DNA of 64,000 nt from Sinonovacula constricta (GCA_007844125.1 CM017557.1:58051857-58115856); one strand, 5' to 3'; shown: positions 35,884 through 49,734, counted from the stretch's first letter. Numbers and translations: made by a program. The notes: generated by a model not told the origin, from the sequence alone.

Positions 35884-38800
35884 GGACTCAGTAGCTCAAT
35901 CAGCAGAGCTCCGGGATGTTAGACAAGCGGTCCCGGGTTCGAAACCTACAAAATGCAATTATTTTTTTCTGTTTCATTACATTTGTTTATTTTTTCTAAC
36001 CTGTTAGTATTACCAGTTCCTCCATTTCATCGACAAATTCGATGTTTTATATTTATTTTAGTCCCAAGATCAATTGAAACTGCGTTGGATAAAGTAAAAC
36101 AATGGACCTGCCAACGATATTATGGCTATTCAAACACATAAAGTAGTCACTTATCAATTAGTTTACGCCACTTACACGTCACCCATTACAGCGACTTTTA
36201 AACTGTCAAGCAAGAATGATTTGGCGATGCCGATTTGATATGATGATCATCGGCGTTGTACCAATTTGAAAATAAACGTGTATTGTTTGTTAAACGTTCG
36301 GTTCAACGCATATATGGAAACGAATTCAATACAAGTCAGTGGCTGGTAAAATGAAAAAGGAAGAATAAAGCCAAACAATGTAACAAAAAGCAAGATAATG
36401 TTTGTTGTCGTATGTTTCAAGCCAGGTAGTTCTTGAGTAACAAACTAGCGCTCTACTGACAGCGCCACTAACTAGTAAATTCGCCTTGTATAATGCAGTT
36501 TTAATTGCATAAATGCCGTCAGACTTCCGGAGTGATAAATTCGTTAAAGGGAAGTAATTTGATAATTCCTCCTCCAGTCGGAACGTCATATAGGTAAACA
36601 CATATTACGTACGACACCATCCGGCTGGTTGGGTGGAACTGTGACTTCGTCAGCGCCGGCTGGGTCGAAACAGTTTCAAACATCTTATGTTTATTTTAAC
36701 AATATGGTTAATATTCCATAGTTTTTGCAGTCTGATAACTTCGGAAAAGTATGTACATATCCTCTTTTTGAAAAAAAAAAATGGAAAAATGGTAAAATGG
36801 AAAAGAAAAAAACAAAACAGCCCAACAATGTAATAAAAACAAAATAACGCTTGGTTGTCGTATGTTTCAAGCCATGTCCTTCTTTTCCACTTGTTGTTGC
36901 ACTCTGATAACTTCGGAAAAGTATGTACATAATATACAGATACATATCCTGTTTTTGAAACAATTTTGAAACAGTGATTAGCATGTACTCTGCCATTTAT
37001 AAGTTTGAAGCACCAGAGAACGTAGTAAACCCATATATTGATTTGTATAATACAATTGTATATTAAAATTTAATTTAATACAAGAGCAAAAATGAAGAAA
37101 AGTGTTGTAACATTCCACAAATACCCAATTAAACAAAATTGAATTATTTCCTATTAGTGATCGTGTTTAAGGGCTATATCGTTGGAAAAGAAAACATACA
37201 ATTGATGCGCAAAATTAAAAACAACCAAAACTTTATGGCATAAAACACTGTCCATAACTAAAGCAAGTGTCCACTTTTTCTCTCTTAAACCACAATAATT
37301 AATAAGCGCAGGTTGAAACCTTTCCAGATAATGATACAATTTGGATATAAGCACTGTTCCGGTCGCAATGTATAACAAAACTAAACAAAACAACACAATA
37401 CCAGGACTCAGTAGCTCAATCAGCAGAGCTCCGGGATGTTAGACAAGCGGTCCCGGGTTCGAAACCTACAAAATGCAATTATTTTTTTCTGTTTCATTAC
37501 ATTTGTTTATTTTTTCTAACCTGTTAGTATTACCAGTTCCTCCATTTCATCGACAAATTCGATGTTTTATATTTATTTTAGTCCCAAGATCAATTGAAAC
37601 TGCGTTGGATAAAGTAAAACAATGGACCTGCCAACGATATTATGGCTATTCAAACACATAAAGTAGTCACTTATCAATTAGTTTACGCCACTTACACGTC
37701 ACCCATTACACGACTTTTAAACTGTCAAGCAAGAATGATTTGGCGATGCCGATTTGATATGATGATCATCGGCGTTGTACCAATTTGAAAATAAACGTGT
37801 ATTGTTTGTTAAACGTTCGGTTCAACGCATATATGGAAACGAATTCAATACAAGTCAGTGGCTGGTAAAATGAAAAAGGAAGAATAAAGCCAAACAATGT
37901 AACAAAAAGCAAGATAATGTTTGTTGTCGTATGTTTCAAGCCAGGTAGTTCTTGAGTAACAAACTAGCGCTCTACTGACAGCGCCACTAACTAGTAAATT
38001 CGCCTTGTATAATGCAGTTTTAATTGCATAAATGCCGTCAGACTTCCGGAGTGATAAATTCGTTAAAGGGAAGTAATTTGATAATTCCTCCTCCAGTCGG
38101 AACGTCATATAGGTAAACACATATTACGTACGACACCATCCGGCTGGTTGGGTGGAACTGTGACTTCGTCAGCGCCGGCTGGGTCGAAACAGTTTCAAAC
38201 ATCTTATGTTTATTTTAACAATATGGTTAATATTCCATAGTTTTTGCAGTCTGATAACTTCGGAAAAGTATGTACATATCCTCTTTTTGAAAAAAAAAAA
38301 TGGAAAAATGGTAAAATGGAAAAGAAAAAAACAAAACAGCCCAACAATGTAATAAAAACAAAATAACGCTTGGTTGTCGTATGTTTCAAGCCATGTCCTT
38401 CTTTTCCACTTGTTGTTGCACTCTGATAACTTCGGAAAAGTATGTACATAATATACAGATACATATCCTGTTTTTGAAACAATTTTGAAACAGTGATTAG
38501 CATGTACTCTGCCATTTATAAGTTTGAAGCACCAGAGGAACGTAGTAAACCCATATATTGATTTGTATAATACAATTGTATATTAAAATTTAATTTAATA
38601 CAAGAGCAAAAATGAAGAAAAGTGTTGTAACATTCCACAAATACCCAATTAAACAAAATTGAATTATTTCCTATTAGTGATCGTGTTTAAGGCTATATCG
38701 TTGGAAAAGAAAACATACAATTGATGCGCAAAATTAAAAACAACCAAAACTTTATGGCATAAAACACTGTCCATAACTAAAGCAAGTGTCCACTTTTTCT

Positions 38801-41800
38801 CTCTTAAACCACAATAATTAATAAGCGCAGGTTGAAACCTTTCCAGATAATGATACAATTTGGATATAAGCACTGTTCCGGTCGCAATGTATAACAAAAC
38901 TAAACAAAACAACACAATACCAGGACTCAGTAGCTCAATCAGCAGAGCTCCGGGATGTTAGACAAGCGGTCCCGGGTTCGAAACCTACAAAATGCAATTA
39001 TTTTTTTCTGTTTCATTACATTTGTTTATTTTTTCTAACCTGTTAGTATTACCAGTTCCTCCATTTCATCGACAAATTCGATGTTTTATATTTATTTTAG
39101 TCCCAAGATCAATTGAAACTGCGTTGGATAAAGTAAAACAATGGACCTGCCAACGATATTATGGCTATTCAAACACATAAAGTAGTCACTTATCAATTAG
39201 TTTACGCCACTTACACGTCACCCATTACACGACTTTTAAACTGTCAAGCAAGAATGATTTGGCGATGCCGATTTGATATGATGATCATCGGCGTTGTACC
39301 AATTTGAAAATAAACGTGTATTGTTTGTTAAACGTTCGGTTCAACGCATATATGGAAACGAATTCAATACAAGTCAGTGGCTGGTAAAATGAAAAAGGAA
39401 GAATAAAGCCAAACAATGTAACAAAAAGCAAGATAATGTTTGTTGTCGTATGTTTCAAGCCAGGTAGTTCTTGAGTAACAAACTAGCGCTCTACTGACAG
39501 CGCCACTAACTAGTAAATTCGCCTTGTATAATGCAGTTTTAATTGCATAAATGCCGTCAGACTTCCGGAGTGATAAATTCGTTAAAGGGAAGTAATTTGA
39601 TAATTCCTCCTCCAGTCGGAACGTCATATAGGTAAACACATATTACGTACGACACCATCCGGCTGGTTGGGTGGAACTGTGACTTCGTCAGCGCCGGCTG
39701 GGTCGAAACAGTTTCAAACATCTTATGTTTATTTTAACAATATGGTTAATATTCCATAGTTTTTGCAGTCTGATAACTTCGGAAAAGTATGTACATATCC
39801 TCTTTTTGAAAAAAAAAAATGGAAAAATGGTAAAATGGAAAAGAAAAAAACAAAACAGCCCAACAATGTAATAAAAACAAAATAACGCTTGGTTGTCGTA
39901 TGTTTCAAGCCATGTCCTTCTTTTCCACTTGTTGTTGCACTCTGATAACTTCGGAAAAGTATGTACATAATATACAGATACATATCCTGTTTTTGAAACA
40001 ATTTTGAAACAGTGATTAGCATGTACTCTGCCATTTATAAGTTTGAAGCACCAGAGGACGTAGTAAACCCATATATTGATTTGTATAATACAATTGTATA
40101 TTAAAATTTAATTTAATACAAGAGCAAAAATGAAGAAAAGTGTTGTAACATTCCACAAATACCCAATTAAACAAAATTGAATTATTTCCTATTAGTGATC
40201 GTGTTTAAGGCTATATCGTTGGAAAAGAAAACATACAATTGATGCGCAAAATTAAAAACAACCAAAACTTTATGGCATAAAACACTGTCCATAACTAAAG
40301 CAAGTGTCCACTTTTTCTCTCTTAAACCACAATAATTAATAAGCGCAGGTTGAAACCTTTCCAGATAATGATACAATTTGGATATAAGCACTGTTCCGGT
40401 CGCAATGTATAACAAAACTAAACAAAACAACACAATACCAGGACTCAGTAGCTCAATCAGCAGAGCTCCGGGATGTTAGACAAGCGGTCCCGGGTTCGAA
40501 ACCTACAAAATGCAATTATTTTTTTCTGTTTCATTACATTTGTTTATTTTTTCTAACCTGTTAGTATTACCAGTTCCTCCATTTCATCGACAAATTCGAT
40601 GTTTTATATTTATTTTAGTCCCAAGATCAATTGAAACTGCGTTGGATAAAGTAAAACAATGGACCTGCCAACGATATTATGGCTATTCAAACACATAAAG
40701 TAGTCACTTATCAATTAGTTTACGCCACTTACACGTCACCCATTACACGACTTTTAAACTGTCAAGCAAGAATGATTTGGCGATGCCGATTTGATATGAT
40801 GATCATCGGCGTTGTACCAATTTGAAAATAAACGTGTATTGTTTGTTAAACGTTCGGTTCAACGCATATATGGAAACGAATTCAATACAAGTCAGTGGCT
40901 GGTAAAATGAAAAAGGAAGAATAAAGCCAAACAATGTAACAAAAAGCAAGATAATGTTTGTTGTCGTATGTTTCAAGCCAGGTAGTTCTTGAGTAACAAA
41001 CTAGCGCTCTACTGACAGCGCCACTAACTAGTAAATTCGCCTTGTATAATGCAGTTTTAATTGCATAAATGCCGTCAGACTTCCGGAGTGATAAATTCGT
41101 TAAAGGGAAGTAATTTGATAATTCCTCCTCCAGTCGGAACGTCATATAGGTAAACACATATTACGTACGACACCATCCGGCTGGTTGGGTGGAACTGTGA
41201 CTTCGTCAGCGCCGGCTGGGTCGAAACAGTTTCAAACATCTTATGTTTATTTTAACAATATGGTTAATATTCCATAGTTTTTGCAGTCTGATAACTTCGG
41301 AAAAGTATGTACATATCCTCTTTTTGAAAAAAAAAAATGGAAAAATGGTAAAATGGAAAAGAAAAAAACAAAACAGCCCAACAATGTAATAAAAACAAAA
41401 TAACGCTTGGTTGTCGTATGTTTCAAGCCATGTCCTTCTTTTCCACTTGTTGTTGCACTCTGATAACTTCGGAAAAGTATGTACATAATATACAGATACA
41501 TATCCTGTTTTTGAAACAATTTTGAAACAGTGATTAGCATGTACTCTGCCATTTATAAGTTTGAAGCACCAGAGGAACGTAGTAAACCCATATATTGATT
41601 TGTATAATACAATTGTATATTAAAATTTAATTTAATACAAGAGCAAAAATGAAGAAAAGTGTTGTAACATTCCACAAATACCCAATTAAACAAAATTGAA
41701 TTATTTCCTATTAGTGATCGTGTTTAAGGCTATATCGTTGGAAAAGAAAACATACAATTGATGCGCAAAATTAAAAACAACCAAAACTTTATGGCATAAA

Positions 41801-43924
41801 ACACTGTCCATAACTAAAGCAAGTGTCCACTTTTTCTCTCTTAAACCACAATAATTAATAAGCGCAGGTTGAAACCTTTCCAGATAATGATACAATTTGG
41901 ATATAAGCACTGTTCCGGTCGCAATGTATAACAAAACTAAACAAAACAACACAATACCAGGACTCAGTAGCTCAATCAGCAGAGCTCCGGGATGTTAGAC
42001 AAGCGGTCCCGGGTTCGAAACCTACAAAATGCAATTATTTTTTTCTGTTTCATTACATTTGTTTATTTTTTCTAACCTGTTAGTATTACCAGTTCCTCCA
42101 TTTCATCGACAAATTCGATGTTTTATATTTATTTTAGTCCCAAGATCAATTGAAACTGCGTTGGATAAAGTAAAACAATGGACCTGCCAACGATATTATG
42201 GCTATTCAAACACATAAAGTAGTCACTTATCAATTAGTTTACGCCACTTACACGTCACCCATTACGCGACTTTTAAACTGTCAAGCAAGAATGATTTGGC
42301 GATGCCGATTTGATATGATGATCATCGGCGTTGTACCAATTTGAAAATAAACGTGTATTGTTTGTTAAACGTTCGGTTCAACGCATATATGGAAACGAAT
42401 TCAATACAAGTCAGTGGCTGGTAAAATGAAAAAGGAAGAATAAAGCCAAACAATGTAACAAAAAGCAAGATAATGTTTGTTGTCGTATGTTTCAAGCCAG
42501 GTAGTTCTTGAGTAACAAACTAGCGCTCTACTGACAGCGCCACTAACTAGTAAATTCGCCTTGTATAATGCAGTTTTAATTGCATAAATGCCGTCAGACT
42601 TCCGGAGTGATAAATTCGTTAAAGGGAAGTAATTTGATAATTCCTCCTCCAGTCGGAACGTCATATAGGTAAACACATATTACGTACGACACCATCCGGC
42701 TGGTTGGGTGGAACTGTGACTTCGTCAGCGCCGGCTGGGTCGAAACAGTTTCAAACATCTTATGTTTATTTTAACAATATGGTTAATATTCCATAGTTTT
42801 TGCAGTCTGATAACTTCGGAAAAGTATGTACATATCCTCTTTTTGAAAAAAAAAAATGGAAAAATGGTAAAATGGAAAAGAAAAAAACAAAACAGCCCAA
42901 CAATGTAATAAAAACAAAATAACTGCTTGGTTGTCGTATGTTTCAAGCCATGTCCTTCTTTTCCACTTGTTGTTGCACTCTGATAACTTCGGAAAAGTAT
43001 GTACATAATATACAGATACATATCCTGTTTTTGAAACAATTTTGAAACAGTGATTAGCATGTACTCTGCCATTTATAAGTTTGAAGCACCAGAGAACGTA
43101 GTAAACCCATATATTGATTTGTATAATACAATTGTATATTAAAATTTAATTTAATACAAGAGCAAAAATGAAGAAAAGTGTTGTAACATTCCACAAATAC
43201 CCAATTAAACAAAATTGAATTATTTCCTATTAGTGATCGTGTTTAAGGCTATATCGTTGGAAAAGAAAACATACAATTGATGCGCAAAATTAAAAACAAC
43301 CAAAACTTTATGGCATAAAACACTGTCCATAACTAAAGCAAGTGTCCACTTTTTCTCTCTTAAACCACAATAATTAATAAGCGCAGGTTGAAACCTTTCC
43401 AGATAATGATACAATTTGGATATAAGCACTGTTCCGGTCGCAATGTATAACAAAACTAAACAAAACAACACAATACCAGGACTCAGTAGCTCAATCAGCA
43501 GAGCTCCGGGATGTTAGACAAGCGGTCCCGGGTTCGAAACCTACAAAATGCAATTATTTTTTTCTGTTTCATTACATTTGTTTATTTTTTCTAACCTGTT
43601 AGTATTACCAGTTCCTCCATTTCATCGACAAATTCGATGTTTTATATTTATTTTAGTCCCAAGATCAATTGAAACTGCGTTGGATAAAGTAAAACAATGG
43701 ACCTGCCAACGATATTATGGCTATTCAAACACATAAAGTAGTCACTTATCAATTAGTTTACGCCACTTACACGTCACCCATTACACGACTTTTAAACTGT
43801 CAAGCAAGAATGATTTGGCGATGCCGATTTGATATGATGATCATCGGCGTTGTACCAATTTGAAAATACACGTGTATTGTTTGTTAAACGTTCGGTCCGA
43901 CGCATATATGGAAACGAATTCAAT

Positions 43925-44600
43925 ACAAAAATGGTTAAATGGAAAAGAAAGAAAACAGCCCAACAATGTAATTAAAACTAAATAATGCTTGATTGTCGTA
44001 TGTTTCAAGCCAGGTAGTTCTTGAGTAACAATCCACTTATAACTACAGCATTTGACCACTTTTTTGCTCACTTTTACCCACAATAACTGATAACCGCAAA
44101 CTGAAACTGTCAACATAATGATACAATTTAAATGTAAACACTGTTACGGTCACAACGTATTATAAAACTACACAAAATGCTTTTTACAAGGACTCAGTAG
44201 CTCAATCAGTAGAGCTCCGGTCTGTCAAGCCAGCGGACACGATTCCGAATCAAACACGATGCAAGTATTTTTTTATGTTTCTTTTACATATTTAATAAAA
44301 GACCCATAATGAAGAAAAGTTTTATACCATTCCCCCAAATACCCAATTACACAAAATTGAAAATATTTATTTCAAATTAGTGATCTTGTTTAGGGCTATA
44401 TCGTTTAACCCACAATAACTGAAAAACGCGAAAGCTGTCAACATATTGACACAATTTGTATGTAAGCATTGTTGCTGAGTGACAATCCAGCGCTCCGCTG
44501 ACTGTGCCAGTGACTATTGTCATTCACCTCAGATAATGTAATTTTAATTGGAAAAATACCGACCTACCTCTTCATCGATACATTCGTTAAAAGGAACATT
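43925..44600 (+). repeat. Decayed right flank of the satellite array
   Basis: Shortened, diverged unit pieces, including a tRNA-like segment at 44190 (GGACTCAGTAGCTCAATCAG) whose box B is mutated (GATTCCGAATC). Confidence 0.8.
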
Positions 44601-44804
44601 ATATACTATACATGAACTCAACTCATACTAAGTAGGGGGATTTTTCTGTCAACATTTATCCTCGTTTAGCCCAGTAACCTTGGGCAGTTTTGACTGTTTT
44701 ACTACATCTGTATACTGTCACACTGACTTAGCACCATGTTGCGAACAAATAGCTTGGCCAAAATGGACTACATTTCTCTTGCAGAGAAATTTCAAGTTGA
44801 AGGT

Positions 44805-45000
44805 TAGCAGGAGAAGGATTTCAATTCTGTCTGGGTAGACACAGCGGTACGACGCATGTCAGCTTTAAGACCTACCCACAATAAGTTCTTCGCTCCAAAC
44901 AGGACTCGAACCTAGGCAGTGGAAGGCTAAGCAGTCATAGGTGTAGGAGTTACGCTTCGGCGACTCTACCACTACCTCGAGGGCGCACCCTTGTGGAAAC
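44805..45000 (-). mobile_element. tRNA-derived SINE, family 2
   Basis: The reversed copy of the element at 4178: head CGAGGTAGTGGTAGAGTCGC, box B GGTTCGAGTCCTG, core GTCTACCCAGACAG. Confidence 0.8.
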
Positions 45001-45457
45001 GTAGAAACTGATATGAAACATTACTTTCGTGACGGGAGGAATCGACCAGAACATTTCTGAGGTTGCTTGATTCCATATTTGATAAATATAACATGACAGA
45101 GTGATGGATTAACTCTGCTTTCAAATATTTGTCCTAATATTCAAATAAAATGATGTGTTTGCTTCAGGAAACATGGTGTCGATTTCAGATGATGGATTGA
45201 GATAAATATAGAAGCAATCGATTATGGGCGTAGCGTGTTCCTGTCGCGCTTAAAAATGTTTTTTTTTTGCAAGTTTTTATGAGAAAAAAGTTCACATTGC
45301 GACCGCCTTCGTCACTATATAGGCAATATGTCTAATAAAGAAATACGACAATGTCTTTAAAGACCAATTAGAAATTCAATTACATTAAAAACCTAATTTA
45401 TTCTAGACGGAAGTACAAACATGAATGTCAAATACCAATTATATATGAACATTACAA

Positions 45458-45745
45458 CAGGACCTTGTTGCTCAATCGGTAGAGCGTCGGCTCCAGGTAC
45501 GGGAGGCCCCGGGTCGCGACCTACCAAAGTCGTAAAAATGGTAGTGGTATAGCTCCCTTGCTAATGCTCAAGCAAATGTAAGGGTAGTTCCACGACTGAT
45601 TGACCCGGTGTCAGGATAATGTGACAGGGTGTTCACGGCATGCTATACACAGTGAAGGCAGCACTATATCTGTTTCAAGTTGACACCGTCTCTAGATAAA
45701 TGAAATACTGTTGGTGGGATAATAAACCCAATAAATAAACATACA
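45458..45745 (+). mobile_element. SINE family 1, full-length
   Basis: Plus-strand copy: head GACCTTGTTGCTCAATCGGT and AGAGCGTCGGCTCCAGGTAC, box B region CCGGGTCGCGACC (mutated), body GACCCGGTGTCAGGATAATG and GTGTTCACGGCATGCTATAC, tail ending GATAATAAACCCAATAAA. Confidence 0.88.
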
Positions 45746-46349
45746 ATCAGCGAAAAACAAACAACAACAACCTAGGTCCGACGGGATTTCTTCAGCCAGG
45801 TTTTATGGCGCTTTAAACTAGCGCTATCGGTCGGTCTTCCCTAAGATAAATATACATAGTAATTGTTTGACGCTTAACAGTAAACAGCTGCATTGGAAAC
45901 CAAACACAAATTGCAATTGCAACTGTTTACAAAAGTATACACCACCGTTACATGTCCCTCTTCTATGAAACATAAAAAGAGATACTATCCCGATACCTAA
46001 ATATCGTTTCGTCTCGGTTTCCCATACTAATTCATCATAAAATCGCATTTGAATTATACATGTACAAGTAGCAAATATTCAGTTATACAAATGGGAATTG
46101 TATAACCAACTTATATTGTTCACCTCTTTGCTTAGCAGTGGTTAATCATTGATGCTAACGTTAATAGAAATCAATATCCGACATTAGACCGGCCTATATT
46201 TCCGAGACAAAGACTGCATTTGTCGGGATACTATTTCCTATCGAAACAATAAACTATCAATCGGCAGAAAAAAATCCCACTTTGCTTGAACTTATCATTA
46301 CCAGTTCATGTGCCTAATGCTTAAAACGTAACAAACATCATTATTGTTT

Positions 46350-46675
46350 CTTTTTTGTTTATTGTGTTTATCGTCCCACCAACAGTATTTTCTTTATCTG
46401 GAATACGGTGTCCACATGAAGCAGATATAGTTCAGATATAGTGCTACCTTCACGGTATATAGCATGCCGTGAACACCTGGCATGATATAACACCCAGTCA
46501 CATTATTCTGACATCGGGCCAACTAGTCGTGGAACTACGCTTATATTTCCTTGAGCATTAGCAAGGAAGCTATACCACTTCCATTTTTTCGACTTTTGTG
46601 GCTGCCCGGGATCGGACCCGGGACCTCCCGCACCTGGAGCCGACGCTCTACTGATCGCGCTACATACCAGGTCCG
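46350..46675 (-). mobile_element. SINE family 1, full-length
   Basis: Minus-strand copy about 600 bp from the plus-strand copy, forming an inverted pair. The tail TTTGTTTATTGTGTTTATCG is at left and the tRNA-like head (reversed GGTCCCGGGTCCGATCCCGG) at right. Confidence 0.88.
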
Positions 46676-47467
46676 GTCATCATTTTTGTTGAAGTAAATT
46701 GTCAAATTAATCCGTTTCACAGATTTTACTATTAGTCACGTTCACTAGTTACAGTTGCACCTAAAGTATATTTAGTAATAAATTGCTTTTCTTAATTTAA
46801 TACGATCTGTGAAATCGTGGTAATACCAATGCGGAAGTTCACTTTAAGGTTATAAACTATTTTAATTTTTAATGGTATAAATTATTGACTAAACAATGGA
46901 TAATGTTTCTCTCTTATGTACATTCTACGAAATTAAGCAAGTTAAATGTTTGACTATCTTACTGTTTTAATATTTTATTCTGGCAAATTAAATTTATTTT
47001 CGAAGAAACGGTACGGTACATATGGCAGAGATGCGCCGCTTGTAATTCGACCGTACGTTTAAAAAGTGAAAGGTATACAAGTTTAACCATATGGAATGAA
47101 GATTGGCGGAAGGTATACGGTTGTAAATCTTCAGCAAATCATAGGTTTATTTGGTCTTTTGTGTCAGTACACGTATTTATATTATAAATTAATTCATTTA
47201 AAAAGTATTTTAGTTTTACTTGACAAAGAATTAAATATTACGTGTACATTAAAACTACTGAATCGTCATACATCTTCAATGTTTGGGTTGCAATATATTG
47301 CTGCTCTTGGCATGTTCATAAAGCAAATATTTGACTTTTTTTTTTACAAATATATACTGTTAATGCTTCAAGTATTGTTCATGTGTACATGATTCTTTTT
47401 CTAGAGATTTAGCATTTATGTGTCTTCAAATTTATACCTAACACAATGCAACTTCAATTTATATGAA

Positions 47468-47690
47468 CACGCCCGTGGCCGAGCCGTAACTGTAACCGAA
47501 CCTGTAACTCCGCAGTCCCTAATCTCCTGGGTTCGAATCCAGGTAGGGGCGAGAACTTTCATGTCGAAACGTTTCCCCAGCTAACTTCGCGTTAATGCCG
47601 GTGTTCCTACCGACACATAAGCCTTTGATATTTGTCTGCCAGTAATAAGCTAGACGTCACCAATGTGACCATACTAGTGTCGGTCAGAGC
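47468..47690 (+). mobile_element. tRNA-derived SINE with leucine/serine-like head
   Basis: Head CCGTGGCCGAGCCGTAACTG, box B CTGGGTTCGAATCCAGG, core CCAGCTAACTTCGCGTTAAT and CCGGTGTTCCTACCGACA, end AAGCTAGACGTCACCAATGT. The core and end are diverged versions of the SINE at 4178. Confidence 0.75.
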
Positions 47691-48136
47691 AATATAAAAC
47701 TCATTATTTGAGATAGTATCAATGATTGTTCAGATATGCGGTAACGCATTTAACATTAATGTATGTTAGGGTAGACCGATCTATGTTTAAGATAGAGTCT
47801 TTTAAGACGTTTCTATATAAAATAGAAGCCGAAACTGAGCGCAGCGAATGCAGGCTTCTACTTTCTATGGAAACGTCTTTACAGATTCTATCCGACTTAG
47901 AAGTCCCCGCCTCACTTCTAACAGTTCTGCCAAAATGGACATGTAATCCGCCTCATAAAACTGTCAATCAAACTGTCAATCGTCTTGACTGTGTTCAAAT
48001 TTGTCGTCACAAGGAGAGGAGTAAAGCTAGAATGCGCGATTTGTTGCCCATGCGCAGTTGAAAATAAAACCATTAAGTAAAATATATCGATCTATTTTGT
48101 TCATTGTAAAATAGAAAATAGGATAGGAGTTCTATT

Positions 48137-48232
48137 TATATAAATCGCTGAGGAATTTGAATTTTCATAGCTACTGATTGGCTACAAATGTGGAAATTTG
48201 AATTTTCATAACTTCTGATTGGCTTCAAATGT
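48137..48232 (+). repeat. Two-copy tandem repeat with GATTGGCT
   Basis: About 42 bp repeated twice: ATTTGAATTTTCATAGCTAC then ATTTGAATTTTCATAACTTC, each followed by TGATTGGCT (an inverted CCAAT motif) and CAAATGT. Confidence 0.75.
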
Positions 48233-49119
48233 AAGGAGACTTCTAAGGCCAGCCTAAGTACAAGTACAACGGCAACGTCTCAGTTTTAACTGGTTAAGCA
48301 TCAATGCTGACAATTGACAGTAGATTTGCGACCAGGGGCATGACTCTGTAACATTTCTTTTGTGATTAGAAGCTCCAGCAGTGCTCTTCGGAGAAGTTAT
48401 ATTCCTCACTTGTGGCATCTCGATTGATTAATATACCTTATCTGTAAATAAAGTGGCGTGTTAGCCACAGGAATCAAACGGTGTCTGTTACTGATGACGA
48501 ATGAGAAATACTACTGGAGCAAAAGATCGTACAACGTAAATATGGGGTTTCTTTAAGGTTAAGCAAGTATCATAGAATATATATATTTTGAAATTATAGA
48601 TATTTTTATCTTCCAAAATTGGTGCCTGTGTTTTAGAAATAAGAAAATTAAGAAAAATGTTATGTTTTATTCTCTTTGAGAAACGTGCGTTGCTACTGAG
48701 TATCATTTAGAAACAAAATATAGCATTAGATCAACAAAGGAAACCTATTACTTGATTGGTTTGACTCAAACTATTACAAACTTGTAATTAATTATACTTA
48801 TATTTTTTTTTTCATTTTTCTGCCTGACTGTGCTTCATAAAAAAATCACCGACCTGTTCTTAGCCAAACGATTTATTTCAGAGTTGCCCCACATGTTTGA
48901 TAACGTATGTTGATGTATGGTGCAAAATATAAAATAATTTCACCACATACTTTTGATTGTTTTAAAGCTTGAATATACCAGGTAACGAAAGTGTACGCAA
49001 ATTTAGCACTAATCATACAACGAAAATTACACAAATAAAATGAGAAACTGTGCATATTTCCTTCATAGAGTGATGCAAAAATATTTGTTAAAGGGAAAAT
49101 ATAGAAGGAAAAAGGTTGA

Positions 49120-49235
49120 CTATTTATGCTCATATCGAGATTCGAACCCCCCAGTATTGAGGCATGTTTACCCTAATTTTGATACTCTTCAAATGGAGGT
49201 GCATCATTACAATTGCAGTGCTCTACCTTAAATTC
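49120..49235 (-). mobile_element. tRNA-like fragment (probable SINE head)
   Basis: Reversed, it reads AAGGTAGAGCACTGCAATTG ... GGGGGTTCGAATCTCGATAT, so box A-like and box B sequences are about 75 bp apart, longer than in a tRNA. Confidence 0.5.
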
Positions 49236-49734
49236 AACAAAATTACAACTATAAAATATGTGTCTTAAATTTAACATCGTTACCAACAATACATTACTCC
49301 GCAATGCTATTTAGTATACTTCAGCAGTACTCAAAAACAGAAGTTAAATATATGAGAACAAAGAAGATAAATGTATAAGATTCAAATAAATTCTTACGAT
49401 TCAAAACTGTTTGAGCTTGTTTTTATATATGTATGCCTGTTGCAAAGAGTTCCGTTTTCCAATGTTCAAAATAAAACAGTTAAATTCATCAAATTCTGAG
49501 CAATTCTAGAACGTAAGACTTTCATTTAGATATTTGTTAAATATTTTAGAACAATACCTAGCATGCAAGATGTATTAGTTAGTAGCATTTTATATATGCA
49601 TTTCTATCGAAATATTGCAAAGAGAAATTTGTATAATATGTTCTTCATTCATTATAAACTAAACCTTATGCAGTTTGCGTTATATTGCCTTTAATGTGAT
49701 CTTAAATTATAGTTCATGCTGAATAACTTACAAC

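Larger units (their letters stand above)
30740..43925 (+). repeat. Tandem satellite array, 1.52-kb / 1.30-kb units
   Basis: Direct tandem repeats of very high identity. Taking the GGACTCA of the tRNA-like segment as unit start, units begin at 31776, 33290, 34587, 35884, 37404, 38923, 40441, 41960 and 43479. The spacings are 1514, 1297, 1297, 1520, 1519, 1518, 1519 and 1519. The frames that recur in every unit (62, 83, 91 and 101 codons) are short, drift by indels and resemble no protein, so I regard the unit as non-coding. Each unit also contains an internal partial duplication (GATAACTTCGGAAAAGTATG twice, about 180 bp apart). Confidence 0.97.

Noticed and set aside
31052..43736. Recurring 62-, 83-, 91- and 101-codon open frames in the satellite
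   Set aside because: They recur because the DNA unit recurs. They shift or truncate with single-base indels, have no domain and lie on both strands, so they are not treated as genes.
47726..48061. 111-codon plus-strand open frame followed by AATAAA
   Set aside because: It begins in DNA next to a SINE, has no recognisable domain or splice support, and AATAAA is common in AT-rich DNA.
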